DNA from: Curvibacter sp.
Lineage (GTDB): Bacteria > Pseudomonadota > Gammaproteobacteria > Burkholderiales > Burkholderiaceae_C
Reading direction: 5' to 3'
DNA length: 48,367 nt
Assembly: GCA_004293725.1 (NCBI GenBank)
Contig: REAW01000022.1
Coordinates: 1-48,367 of the forward strand
Positions 8,972-16,884 of this stretch are shown one piece after another. A program made the position numbers and the translations under genes. The notes under the pieces were generated by a model that saw only the letters and a program-made list of their open reading frames with translations, made no database searches and was not told the origin of the DNA. How positions within the stretch are numbered: position 1 is the stretch's first letter; the number at the start of each line of letters is the position of its first letter.

Positions 8972-9853
8972 ATGAAAGTACCTCCCCGACTGCAATCCCT
9001 GGTTGAAGAGGGCCTGATTGACAGCGTCGTGCGACAGCTGATGAGTGGCAAGGAGGCCATGGTGTTTGTGGTGCGATGTGGCGACGAAACCCGCTGCGCC
9101 AAAATTTACAAAGAAGCGACCCACCGCAGTTTTCGCCAAGCGGTGGACTACACAGAAAACCGGAAGGTCAAAAATTCGCGCTCGGCCCGCGCCATGGCCA
9201 AGGGCAGCCGCTTTGGCCGCCAGGAACAAGAGGCCGCTTGGCAAAGCGCCGAGGTGGACGCGCTGTACCGCCTGGCCGCCGCGGGCGTGCGCGTGCCGCA
9301 GCCCTATAACTTTCATGACGGCGTATTGCTAATGGAGCTGGTGACCGACGCCCATGGCGACGCGGCCCCGCGCCTGAACGATGTGTCGTTTACCGCAGAG
9401 CAAGCCCGTGCCCACCATGCCACGCTGGTGGCCGAGGTGGTGCGCATGCTGTGCGCGGGGGTGGTGCATGGGGACTTGTCGGAATTCAACATCTTGCTGG
9501 CCCATTTGCATGGCGACGACGGCGCCGAAGGCGTGGACGTGCCCGTGATCATTGACCTGCCGCAAGCGGTAGACGCTGCGGGCAACAACCATGCCCAGCG
9601 CATGCTGATGCGCGATGTTGCCAACCTGCGCGATTTCTTTGGGCAATTTGCCCCCGAGCTGCGCACCACGGACTACGGCCCCGAGATCTGGAGCCTGTAC
9701 CAAGCGGGCCGCCTGAGCAACGACACACCGCTCACGGGCCATTTTGAACGCGCCCATGCCGATGTGGACATGCGCGCCGTGCTGCGCGAGATAGACGACG
9801 CGCGGGCCGAGGATGCCGCGCGCAGGCTGCGCATGGCCGCCCCCCACGCCTAG
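8972..9853 (+). CDS. RIO-type atypical Ser/Thr kinase
   Basis: A 293-residue soluble protein of the bacterial RIO1-like kinase family. The invariant features are VFVVRCGDETRCAKIYKE (ATP-site Lys44), VHGDLSEFNILL (catalytic Asp168 and Asn) and PVIIDLPQAV (metal-binding Asp195, where eukaryotic protein kinases have DFG). The segment between Lys44 and the hinge (RQAVDYTENRKVKNSRSARAM) matches the flexible loop of RIO1. Bacterial members are poorly characterised. Longer upstream in-frame starts lie inside the EamA gene and are ignored. It converges on the SDR gene with a few overlapping bases at the stops. Confidence 0.9.
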   Translation: MKVPPRLQSLVEEGLIDSVVRQLMSGKEAMVFVVRCGDETRCAKIYKEATHRSFRQAVDYTENRKVKNSRSARAMAKGSRFGRQEQEAAWQSAEVDALYRLAAAGVRVPQPYNFHDGVLLMELVTDAHGDAAPRLNDVSFTAEQARAHHATLVAEVVRMLCAGVVHGDLSEFNILLAHLHGDDGAEGVDVPVIIDLPQAVDAAGNNHAQRMLMRDVANLRDFFGQFAPELRTTDYGPEIWSLYQAGRLSNDTPLTGHFERAHADVDMRAVLREIDDARAEDAARRLRMAAPHA

Positions 9854-10644
9854 TAGGTGCCGGGGTACGCGCCGCCGTCCAGCAACACGTTCTGGCCCGT
9901 CATGTATGCGGCCTGCTGGCTGCACAAAAACGCGCACACCTGCCCAAACTCTTCGGGCGTTCCATAGCGTCCCATCGGAATCTGCGCCTGCTGCGCCGCG
10001 CGAATGTCCTCCACCGACTTGCCCGTCTTGGCCGCCGCCGCTTTCACCGTGGTGGCAATGCGGTCGGTGTCGAACTTGCCGGGCAGCAAGTTGTTGATGG
10101 TCACCCCCTTGGCCGCCAGGCTGCTGCGCGCAACACCCGCCACAAAACCGGTGAGTCCGCTGCGCGCGCCGTTGGAGAGGCCCAGGACGTCGATGGGTGA
10201 TTTGACCGAGCTGGAGGTGATGTTGACGATACGCCCAAAGCCGCGCGCGGCCATGCCGTCCACCGTGGCCTTGATGAGTTCGATGGGCGTGAGCATGTTG
10301 GCGTCGACCGCTTTGATCCAGGCCTCGCGGTCCCAGTCGCGGAAGTCACCGGGCGGAGGGCCGCCCGCGTTAGTGACCACAATATCGAAGTGTTTGCGCA
10401 TGGCAAACACCGCAGCGCGGCCAGCCTCGGTGGTGATGTCTTGTGCACAAAAAAGCACCTCAGCGCCCGTGGATATTGCGTAAGAAGCTTCCAAATTCAT
10501 AGCGCTTCGCTCCAGCGCCTCGGCCCCGCGTGCCACGATCAGCACGTTCACACCCTCGGCCACCAACGCCTGCGCGCAGCCCAGGCCCAGCCCCTTGCTG
10601 GCACCACACACCAGCGCCCATTTGCCTTTGATTCCCAAGTCCAT
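9850..10644 (-). CDS. SDR-family protein with an atypical active site
   Basis: A 264-residue Rossmann protein with the NAD(P) loop GASKGLGLG (residues 14-22), NAGG at 92-95, and a C-terminal MTGQNVLLDGGAYPGTY. The catalytic Ser is present in ITSSSVKSP, but at the position of the YxxxK pair there is SNGAR (Ser157 and Arg161). This Tyr/Lys loss is known in a subgroup of FabG-like SDRs, so function as a normal dehydrogenase is doubtful. Residues 48-63 (AMNLEASYAISTGAEV) are encoded exactly by a copy of the 48-bp repeat (10456-10503), in the variable region after the second strand. The start at MDLGIKGK fits the family. It lies 22 bases behind an EamA gene on the same strand. Confidence 0.9.
   Translation of the reverse strand: MDLGIKGKWALVCGASKGLGLGCAQALVAEGVNVLIVARGAEALERSAMNLEASYAISTGAEVLFCAQDITTEAGRAAVFAMRKHFDIVVTNAGGPPPGDFRDWDREAWIKAVDANMLTPIELIKATVDGMAARGFGRIVNITSSSVKSPIDVLGLSNGARSGLTGFVAGVARSSLAAKGVTINNLLPGKFDTDRIATTVKAAAAKTGKSVEDIRAAQQAQIPMGRYGTPEEFGQVCAFLCSQQAAYMTGQNVLLDGGAYPGTY
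10456..10503 (-). repeat. Dispersed 48-bp repeat, copy 3 (inside the SDR gene)
   Basis: Read on the minus strand it begins GCTATGAATTTGGAAGCT, continues TCTTACGCAATATCCACGGG and ends CGCTGAGGTG. Its orientation and codon frame are the same as in the ileS copy: the first codon is the GCT at position 1. Its last 30 bases closely match the intergenic copy at 15636 (GCGCAATATCCAC versus ACGCAATATCCAC). Confidence 0.7.
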
Positions 10645-10666
10645 TGTGTTGTCTCCAGTCAATAAA

Positions 10667-11611
10667 TCAGTCGGCCACCGGTGCCGCCGCACGCTGGCGG
10701 CTCACCACATACACGCCCAGCAGCACCAGCACGGTGCCGCCCACCACCCAGCCGTTCATGGGCTCGTCCAGCAGCAGCACGCCCATGGCAATGGTGGACA
10801 TGGGGCCCACCATGCCCACTTGCGCGGCCAGGCCGGCGCCAATGCGCTCAATCGCCATCATCACCATCAGCACCGGCACCACGGTGCAGGCGGTGGCGTT
10901 GAGCAGGGACAGCCACAGCACCTCGGGTGCCACGGCAAAGGCAGTGTGGAGCGGACGCAGCAGCACAAACTGGGCGATACACAGCACGCAGGCCACGCTG
11001 GTGGCCAAACCCACCAGGCGTAGCGAGCCCAGGCGTTGGACCAGCTCACCGCTGTACGACAGGTACACCGCGTAGCTGATGGCGCTACCCAGGACCAACA
11101 ACGCGCCCAGCGCCACATCGCCCCCGGCCAGCGTGGCCTCGTGGCCAAACACCAGCAGCACGCCGCTGTAGCTAATGGCCATGCCCAGCGCCTGCGGCGC
11201 TGTCACGCGCCGGCCGTATAGCGCCACGCCTAACAGAACCACCAGCGTGGGGTTCAGATACAGGATCAGCCGCTCCAGCGAGGCGGAGATATAGGCCAGC
11301 CCGGCAAAGTCCAAAAAACTGGCCAGGTAATACCCGGTAAAGCCCAGCCCCAAAATGCCCCACTTGTCGCGCGTGGTCAGGCGCGGCAGGGCCACACCCG
11401 ACACACGCGCCCTGCGCCCGGTCCACCACACAATGGCCAGAAAGAAGGGCAACGCCATCAGCATGCGCAGCATGATGAGCGTGACGGCATCCACCCCATA
11501 GCGGTAGGCCAGCTTGACGATGATGGCTTTGCCGCTGAAGGCAATCGCCCCTGCGATCGCCAGAAACAAACCGGTTGCTATGGATTTAGGAGCTACTTGC
11601 GAACTATGCAT
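10667..11611 (-). CDS. EamA/DMT-family transporter
   Basis: A roughly 314-residue membrane protein with ten hydrophobic segments and two EamA repeats. The N-terminal half has GAIAFSGKAIIVKLAYRYG, then a helix with ISASLERLILYLNPTLVV. The C-terminal half has MVGPMSTIAMGVLLLDEPMN. The exported substrate is unknown. The start is ambiguous: ATG at 11611 (MHSSQVAPKSIATG) or GTG at 11626 (five residues longer). Both lie within or at the edge of a 48-bp repeat copy, which therefore supplies the start codon, and no good Shine-Dalgarno precedes either. It is followed after 22 bases by the SDR gene. Confidence 0.88.
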   Translation of the reverse strand: MHSSQVAPKSIATGLFLAIAGAIAFSGKAIIVKLAYRYGVDAVTLIMLRMLMALPFFLAIVWWTGRRARVSGVALPRLTTRDKWGILGLGFTGYYLASFLDFAGLAYISASLERLILYLNPTLVVLLGVALYGRRVTAPQALGMAISYSGVLLVFGHEATLAGGDVALGALLVLGSAISYAVYLSYSGELVQRLGSLRLVGLATSVACVLCIAQFVLLRPLHTAFAVAPEVLWLSLLNATACTVVPVLMVMMAIERIGAGLAAQVGMVGPMSTIAMGVLLLDEPMNGWVVGGTVLVLLGVYVVSRQRAAAPVAD

Positions 11612-11624
11612 GGGCTCTAGAGAC
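11577..11624 (+). repeat. Dispersed 48-bp repeat, copy 4 (at the 5' end of an EamA gene)
   Basis: Begins GCTATGGATTTAGGAGCT, continues ACTTGCGAACTATGCA and ends GGGCTCTAGAGAC, with a further ACTTTTGAATG resembling the tail of the 15636 copy. It is oriented against the gene. Its complement encodes the first residues of the transporter and contains both candidate start codons. Confidence 0.65.
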
Positions 11625-11635
11625 ACTTTTGAATG

Positions 11636-12523
11636 CTATTTCCGTTGAAACACCTGGCGTGCCCGTTGCACGCCCGTCACGCCGGCCAGCACCAAGCCAC
11701 CGGCCACTACACCGACCAGGCCATCCCACACAAAGCCCAATGGCAGGCCTTCAAGCAGGTGGTGCAAAAACGGCAAGCCGTGCACCAGAATGCCCCCACC
11801 CACCAGGAACATGGCCGCCGTGCCCGCCACCGACAGCACTTTCATCAGGATGGGCGCCGCGCCCAGCAGGCCCCGGCCTAAGGCTTGGGCGCCGCTGCCA
11901 GATTGTCGGCTCAGGTACAGGCCCGCGTCGTCGATTTTGACGATGCCAGCCACCAGGCCATACACACCCACCGTCATGAGCAGGGCCACGCCTGCCAGCA
12001 CCGTGAACTGCGTGGCGAACGGGCTGGCCTGCACCGTGCCCAAGGTGATGGCGATGATCTCTGCCGAGAGAATGAAATCGGTGCGGATAGCGCCTTTGAT
12101 CTTGTCTTTCTCCAGCGCCAGCAGGTCCACCTCGGGGTTGGCCAGCGCCTGCATCAGCTCCGCCTTGTGGGCCTGGTCGTCCTCGGCCCGGTGCAAGAAC
12201 TTGTGCGCGAGCTTCTCGAACCCCTCAAAACACAGGAACGCCCCGCCCACCATCAAAAGCGGAGTCACCAGCCACGGCGCCACGGCGCTGATAGCCAGCG
12301 CTGCGGGCACCAAAATCAGCTTGTTGACCAAGGAGCCTTTGCACACCGCCCACACCACGGGCAGCTCGCGGTCGGCGCGCACACCGGCCACTTGCTGGGC
12401 GTTCAGGGCCAAGTCGTCGCCCAGCACGCCAGCCGTCTTTTTGGCAGCTACCTTGGTAAGTACGGCCACGTCATCGAGGATGGTGGCAATGTCGTCTAAG
12501 AGGGCAAGGAGGCTGCTGGCCAT
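11636..12523 (-). CDS. DUF808 (YedI-like) inner-membrane protein
   Basis: A 295-residue protein beginning [20 protein letters not shown], the near-invariant start of DUF808 proteins such as E. coli YedI. Conserved middle segments are [29 protein letters not shown] and [19 protein letters not shown]. Several hydrophobic segments (about residues 75-100, 165-215 and 235-290) indicate an inner-membrane location. The function of the family is not established. It sits ten bases beyond the EamA gene on the same strand, so the minus-strand genes from 12523 to 9850 could be one transcript. It is divergent from the exonuclease gene. Confidence 0.93.
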   Translation of the reverse strand: MASSLLALLDDIATILDDVAVLTKVAAKKTAGVLGDDLALNAQQVAGVRADRELPVVWAVCKGSLVNKLILVPAALAISAVAPWLVTPLLMVGGAFLCFEGFEKLAHKFLHRAEDDQAHKAELMQALANPEVDLLALEKDKIKGAIRTDFILSAEIIAITLGTVQASPFATQFTVLAGVALLMTVGVYGLVAGIVKIDDAGLYLSRQSGSGAQALGRGLLGAAPILMKVLSVAGTAAMFLVGGGILVHGLPFLHHLLEGLPLGFVWDGLVGVVAGGLVLAGVTGVQRARQVFQRK

Positions 12524-12654
12524 GGCGTGTGGGGGATGAGAGTGACAGTAGAGCCCATTGTCACCCGTTTGGCGTATGCGCCCTAGTGCTTACCCGTACT
12601 ACACAGGCCCAAAGCTTGCTGGAGAATGGCAATCAGCAGGCACCGCCCGTCACC

Positions 12655-13185
12655 ATGCAACTTTCCCCCTTGGCCAAACCACCCACCACTCCCCCCTCTG
12701 TGCCCCCCACGGTGCTGGACATTGAGGCGTCTGGCTTGGGGCGCAGCAGCTACCCCATAGAAGTGGGCTATGTGCTGCCGGATGGCCACGCCTACTGCAC
12801 GTTGGTGCAGCCCGAGGTTGAATGGACCCACTGGGACGAAAGTGCCGCCGCCCTGCACCGCATCACACGCGACCTGCTGCAAGCGCGCGGGCTACCAGCC
12901 AAAGAGGTGGCGCGGCGCCTGAATGCACAACTGGCCGGCCAAACCGTGTACTCAGATGGCTGGGCGAATGACTACACCTGGCTATCGGCCCTGTTTGAAG
13001 CCGCCGAGATGACGCCTCGCTTCAAGCTGGAGAACCTGCGTAGCCTGCTCACCGAACAGGAAGCCGACCAGTGGCATCACGTCAAAGCCCAAATTGCCAG
13101 CGAACGCGGTAACCAGCGCCACCGGGCCAGTTCCGATGCGCGCCTTTTGCAACTCACCCTGCAGCGCCTGCGCGGCCCGCACTGA
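12655..13185 (+). CDS. DEDD-type 3'-5' exonuclease domain protein
   Basis: A 176-residue protein with the Exo I motif LDIEASGLG (Asp22, Glu24), a central Asp in VYSDGWANDYTW (Asp101 or Asp106) and a late HRASSDARLL (His156 with Asp161). This is the DEDDh arrangement of DnaQ-like exonucleases. It is much smaller than DNA polymerase III epsilon and has no further domain, so it is a stand-alone nuclease of unknown substrate, possibly RNase T-like. A longer in-frame start exists at 12529, but its 42 extra residues look like untranslated leader; the ATG at 12655 directly precedes the fold. Confidence 0.8.
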   Translation: MQLSPLAKPPTTPPSVPPTVLDIEASGLGRSSYPIEVGYVLPDGHAYCTLVQPEVEWTHWDESAAALHRITRDLLQARGLPAKEVARRLNAQLAGQTVYSDGWANDYTWLSALFEAAEMTPRFKLENLRSLLTEQEADQWHHVKAQIASERGNQRHRASSDARLLQLTLQRLRGPH

Positions 13186-13241
13186 CACCCCCGGGGCAGT
13201 AACATGCACCCGCCACCATTCATAGCAAGGAGACAGTCACC

Positions 13242-13712
13242 ATGGCCATTACCGTAGAAATCAACCTGGGTTACGAATTTGAAGTAAAGGCCAAGGCCGC
13301 CGAAGTGTTTGAGGTGCTGTCGGATGTTCCCACCTCGGCGAGCCATTTCCCCAAGGTGGACCAACTGGTGGACCTGGGCGGCGGAACCTACCGCTGGGAA
13401 ATGAAAAAAATCGGCATTGCCTCCATCAACCTGCAAACGGTGTACGCGTCCAACTACGTGTCCAATAAAGCCAAGGGCACCATCGTGTGGACGCCCGTAC
13501 CGGGGGAAGGCAACGCACTGGTGTCGGGCAGCTGGAAGATCACCGACAACAAAAAGTCCACCAAACTGGTGCTGGAGATTCAAGGCGAGTTGACCCTGCC
13601 CCTGCCCGGCCTCATGAAGATGGTGGCCGGCCCCGTGGCCGAGGCCGAGTTTGAGAAGATGGTGGAGCAGTACATCGACAACCTGACCCAACGCTTTGGC
13701 GGAGAGGCGTAA
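13242..13712 (+). CDS. SRPBCC/polyketide-cyclase-like protein
   Basis: A 156-residue protein with the START/Bet v1-like pattern. It has an N-terminal strand (YEFEVKAKAAEVFEVLSD), a helix with HFPKVDQLVDLG, an antiparallel sheet (YRWEMKKIGIASINLQTVY) and a long C-terminal helix ending VEQYIDNLTQRFGGEA. Such folds bind hydrophobic ligands; no catalytic residue can be assigned. A strong AAGGAG sits at the right distance before ATG 13242. It follows the exonuclease gene by 56 bases on the same strand. Confidence 0.85.
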   Translation: MAITVEINLGYEFEVKAKAAEVFEVLSDVPTSASHFPKVDQLVDLGGGTYRWEMKKIGIASINLQTVYASNYVSNKAKGTIVWTPVPGEGNALVSGSWKITDNKKSTKLVLEIQGELTLPLPGLMKMVAGPVAEAEFEKMVEQYIDNLTQRFGGEA

Positions 13713-14018
13713 GGCCTGCATCGACCTTTTTGCTCCCCTAGCCATCCTCCGCATTAACCCGCTACGGGCGGCAGGTACGCTTCGTAGGCGCGCTATAGTG
13801 CTTGCCAGAAATAACCCGCGCACCTCGTCAAAAAAACGCAGGGAGCGCGGCACGGAGGATTAGGGTTTCATGGCGCAATTTTTTGCTATCTTTCGATACA
13901 GCGCATGCAGGCACATTCCTTATGCCAAGGGGCTTTTCATGCAATTTGAAGGTCCAAACATCCGACAAGGGTCTGGAGTATTCGACTTGGCTACATCTAG
14001 TTATCTGGCAGGAGAAAC
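13713..14018. other. Gene-free spacer (306 bases)
   Basis: No convincing gene is seen. The first half contains a frame reading ARNNPRTSSKKRRERGTED and stop, which looks like a decayed repeat or gene tail rather than a gene. The second half is AT-richer (runs such as AATTTTTTGCTATC) and leads into the accessory genes. It ends with CAGGAG, the ribosome binding site of the next gene. Confidence 0.5.
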
Positions 14019-14024
14019 GTGCGC

Positions 14025-14399
14025 ATGAATCTCGCCGGTATCAAGCAAATTGAGACTGCCTTGAGCATAGGCCTGCCTCCACACTACGTTGAACTCGTGA
14101 CCAACTACCCGTCGGAGCTACTTGCTACCGATGCACCGGATTTCGCGCTTCTTGATGACCCGGCGACTGTCATTGACGAGAACTTGGCGGTTCGGGGTAA
14201 GCCTTTTTATGGTGGTGTCTGGCCAGACAACCTGATTGTCATAGGCACAAACGGGTGCGGCGACTTGTATGTGACAAGGCTCGACGAAAAAGGATTTTCT
14301 GTAGGCTTCTTCGATCATGAGAAGCCTGCTTTTTTTCCGCATTCGAACTCCAAGGCGCAATTGATTGAGAAGCTCTTGGCGGAGTCGAATGCATGCTGA
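14025..14399 (+). CDS. SMI1/KNR4 (SUKH) family protein
   Basis: A 124-residue protein with the SUKH pattern. An N-terminal helix is followed by GLPPHYVELVTNYPSELL (the family's early PxxYxxFL region), then VWPDNLIVIGTNGCGDLYVTRL (the GNGDxY-like signature) and VGFFDHEKPAFFP. Such proteins are often immunity proteins of toxin systems but also stand alone; no toxin gene is visible nearby. AGGAG at 14010-14014 lies ten bases before ATG 14025 and four before an in-frame GTG at 14019, so the start could be two codons earlier. Base composition is lower in GC than the flanking genes, which suggests acquisition. Confidence 0.8.
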   Translation: MNLAGIKQIETALSIGLPPHYVELVTNYPSELLATDAPDFALLDDPATVIDENLAVRGKPFYGGVWPDNLIVIGTNGCGDLYVTRLDEKGFSVGFFDHEKPAFFPHSNSKAQLIEKLLAESNAC

Positions 14400-14400
14400 C

Positions 14401-14487
14401 AGATAACATGACAATGGACACGGACCCACAACGGCAGGAAGCGGCTTCGCCGCAGGTTGTTGTGGTCCGGTCATCTTCACGTTGTAT
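14401..14487 (+). repeat. Large imperfect palindrome between two accessory genes
   Basis: The core 14421-14469 folds as CGGA/TCCG, a bulged C, CCACAAC/GTTGTGG, an asymmetric internal loop, and an inner GCGGC-TTC-GCCGC hairpin. Outside it ATGAC pairs with GTCAT, and AAC (14405-14407) pairs with GTT (14481-14483). The bulge and the outer AAC...GTT ends are reminiscent of an integron attC site, but the end boxes (AGATAAC and GTTGTAT) match the consensus only partly. There is no U-tract, so it is not a standard terminator. Confidence 0.5.
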
Positions 14488-14499
14488 GGCGGTAGCCCG

Positions 14500-14748
14500 A
14501 TGAGTGGCCCTGTGAAGTCTTACCTTGATGTCATGTCTGTCCGCTTGGGCATGATTGACGCCGGTGTGATTTTTCCATCGAGGTCCGTTGCTGATGCCAC
14601 TAGGAAGTTGGTGCAGCTACTTGGCGAGTTGGATCCAGAAGAAGAAATCGAAGTATCTATCGCCCGGACTGAACCATTGAAAGCCAAATACATAAGAACT
14701 AAGACGGGCGACGTGCTCGCGGAAATTGATGTCGCTAAGGACATATAA
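14500..14748 (+). CDS. Small hypothetical protein
   Basis: An 82-residue soluble protein (MSGPVKSYLDVMSVRLGMID and onward) with an acidic stretch LDPEEEIEVSIA and a basic patch PLKAKYIRTKTG. No signal peptide or membrane segment is seen and I do not recognise a family. It lies between two other orphan genes, so it belongs to a small accessory patch. An upstream in-frame TTG at 14482 would add six residues within the palindrome; ATG 14500 is preferred. Confidence 0.5.
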   Translation: MSGPVKSYLDVMSVRLGMIDAGVIFPSRSVADATRKLVQLLGELDPEEEIEVSIARTEPLKAKYIRTKTGDVLAEIDVAKDI

Positions 14749-14862
14749 CCTGTTGATTGATTGGACCGCCACGGGCGGCCAGCGCCGTTGGCATCCTTCG
14801 GTAGCGGTAACGCCGTTGCCCCGCACTCATCGTAGACATTCAACGACTTGAGCACTTACCGT

Positions 14863-15561
14863 ATGCAGACTCGAAGACTATTTACTCTAATCTGGCGAAT
14901 CAACGCCATTGTGATCTTGCTCGTCGGGTTGATCGCGGGTGCCGTCCTCAGCGTGGCGGGCTATTTGCTATTCAAGGACGCAACCCGAACTCGGCACGTC
15001 GATAACGTGGCGAACACCGCGCTTGGCAACGTTCGGGAGTCCACTGCGGAGCTTGGATCATTTGGCGAAATTCCGGGCGCTACCGTCCTTCGCGCTCCTC
15101 TCAACGTGCGTCAGACGTACGCGCTTGGTTCCGGTTCCAAGGAAGCCGGCTCCACCCGAAACTACCTCTACTTTGAGCCATCAACACGCGCGACGTCTTG
15201 GCTTCGGCCGTCCATGGACGGCGTCATTCTTAGCTCAGTCCCGCTTCCTTCGGCTGAGTACGGTGAGAAGAAGGTAAACGCTGTCACGTACGTTCATGTC
15301 ACCGTAGACAAAGATACTGACGGGGACGACCGCCTTACAGACTCGGATGCCAAGCAGATCGCCATCTCTGCACCGGACGGCAAGGGCTATCGTGTCCTGG
15401 TGACCAAAGCGGACCGACTGAATGACGCAACGCTGATTGGCCCAACACGGCTTCTCATCTTGTACTCCGCGGGCAACAAGTTAAACGCTGTGGAGGTAAA
15501 CCCGGCAGACCCTGCCGCGCCCGTTACTGAATACGAAGTGCCCACAAGCGCAAGAAGCTGA
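14863..15561 (+). CDS. Membrane-anchored hypothetical protein with a Ca-binding-like loop
   Basis: About 232 residues. One N-terminal membrane helix (INAIVILLVGLIAGAVLSVA, then GYLLF) follows a short basic cytoplasmic leader (MQTRRLFTLIWR), so the rest should lie in the periplasm. The soluble part contains DKDTDGDDRLTDSD (about residues 149-162), which matches the spacing of an EF-hand-type calcium loop. It then has repeated beta-strand-like segments (ISAPDGKGYRVLV, TRLLILYSAGNKL). I do not recognise the family with confidence. The start could also be a TTG five codons earlier. Its GC content is below that of neighbouring core genes. Confidence 0.65.
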   Translation: MQTRRLFTLIWRINAIVILLVGLIAGAVLSVAGYLLFKDATRTRHVDNVANTALGNVRESTAELGSFGEIPGATVLRAPLNVRQTYALGSGSKEAGSTRNYLYFEPSTRATSWLRPSMDGVILSSVPLPSAEYGEKKVNAVTYVHVTVDKDTDGDDRLTDSDAKQIAISAPDGKGYRVLVTKADRLNDATLIGPTRLLILYSAGNKLNAVEVNPADPAAPVTEYEVPTSARS

Positions 15562-15635
15562 GCCGTGCCGACATGGAATCTGCTTCACGGAAGCGCCAGT
15601 CAAGGCTTCTGCGTCATGGTTGCGAGAAACTCTTC

Positions 15636-15683
15636 GCTATTAAATTTGTAGCTTCCTGCGCAATATCCACCTGGATTCCAGGC
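15636..15683 (+). repeat. Dispersed 48-bp repeat, copy 5 (intergenic)
   Basis: Begins GCTATTAAATTTGTAGCT, continues TCCTGCGCAATATCCACC and ends GGATTCCAGGC, followed by TTTTTTGATTG. It lies between the membrane-anchored hypothetical gene and the convergent alcohol dehydrogenase gene. The following T-run could let it act as a weak terminator, but the stem is short. Confidence 0.7.
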
Positions 15684-15699
15684 TTTTTTGATTGAATAC

Positions 15700-16716
15700 T
15701 CAGGCGAAGTCGGCATCCAGCACCACGCGGTAACGTGCGTTGCCGCTGCGCAGGTGGTCCAGCGCATCGTTGACCTTGGACATGGGGAAATGCTCCACCT
15801 GTGGCGCAATACCGTGGCGAGCGCAAAACTCCATCATCTTGAACAGAGTAGCCGGCGATGGCGTGGGCGACGCCGAGATGCTGCGCTGCCACGACAGCAG
15901 GCCGCTGGTGCGCACCTTCATGGCCTCGGTGACAACGCCCACCATGTGCAGGCGGCCCTTGGGCGCCAGGGTTCCTATCAGCGCGTCCCACTCCAAACTG
16001 GCGCCCACGGTCACCAGCAAGAAGTCCAGCTGGCCGGCATAGGCTTTGAGTTCTTTGACATCCACACTCGACACCGTGCGGTGCGCGCCCAAGAGCAGCG
16101 CCTCTTCGCGCTTGGACGGGCTGGATGTAAACGCCGTCACATCACACCCCCATGCTTTGGCAAATTTGACGGCCAAATGGCCCAGACCACCAATACCCAC
16201 CACGCCCACCTTGTCGGTGGGTTTGATGTCGTGGATGACAAAGGGCAAAAACGCGGTGCCGCCACCACACATCAGCGGGCCAGCAGCCGCTGGGTCCAGG
16301 CCCGCGGGCAGGGGCAGCGCCCAGCTCCAGTGGGCACGCACCTTGTCGGCAAAACCACCATGGCGGCCAATGATGGTGGGCTGGCGCTTACCGCACAGGT
16401 TTTGCTCCCCACCCACGCAGAACTGGCAATGCAGGCAGCTTTTGCTGTGCCAGCCCAGCCCCACACGCTGGCCCACGCTGCGGCCCTTGGCGTTGGGGCC
16501 CACCGCCACGATGGTGCCTACCACCTCGTGGCCGGGCACCAAGGGATAGCTGGCGGGGAACCACTCGCTGTCGACCATGGCCAGGTCGGAATGGCATACG
16601 CCGCAGTATTCCACGGCAATCTCCACGTCCTCGGCTTCCATGGGGCCTGGATCAAAGTCCAGGCGCTCTAGGGCGCCACTCTTGGTGTGGGCGGCCCAGC
16701 CGCGAAATTGGGTCAT
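15700..16716 (-). CDS. Zinc-dependent alcohol/aldehyde reductase (YahK/cinnamyl-ADH type)
   Basis: A 338-residue MDR enzyme that interconverts aldehydes and alcohols with NADP(H). Catalytic zinc ligands appear in CGVCHSD and PGHEVVG, and structural zinc in CLHCQFCVGGEQNLC. The nucleotide loop is GVVGIGGLGHLAVKFAK, followed by TSSPSKREEALLLGA, where Ser-Lys-Arg after the second strand favours NADPH. MCGGGTAFLPF is shared with YahK/CAD-like reductases. The start MTQFRGWAAHTKSGALE matches that family; a longer frame upstream adds 23 residues without support. It is divergent from the ketoacyl synthase gene. Confidence 0.93.
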   Translation of the reverse strand: MTQFRGWAAHTKSGALERLDFDPGPMEAEDVEIAVEYCGVCHSDLAMVDSEWFPASYPLVPGHEVVGTIVAVGPNAKGRSVGQRVGLGWHSKSCLHCQFCVGGEQNLCGKRQPTIIGRHGGFADKVRAHWSWALPLPAGLDPAAAGPLMCGGGTAFLPFVIHDIKPTDKVGVVGIGGLGHLAVKFAKAWGCDVTAFTSSPSKREEALLLGAHRTVSSVDVKELKAYAGQLDFLLVTVGASLEWDALIGTLAPKGRLHMVGVVTEAMKVRTSGLLSWQRSISASPTPSPATLFKMMEFCARHGIAPQVEHFPMSKVNDALDHLRSGNARYRVVLDADFA

Positions 16717-16884
16717 GGATGTCTCCTGGTGGGGTGCAATGGCGAACGATTGGCGGCAGGTTACATCGAAGTGACAGCCTTGCACAGGCCAGGTGTAACA
16801 CCCGTGACTGTCTCCGCTTCAGCGGATAATCCGCCCCTGCGCAGGCACCCGCCCGCGCGGCAACCCCGAATCTCTAGGTCCACC

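Noticed and set aside
14749..14862. Second attC-like site behind the 82-residue gene
   Set aside because: It has short local stems (GGTAAC/GTTGCC) but no overall palindrome and no matching end boxes.
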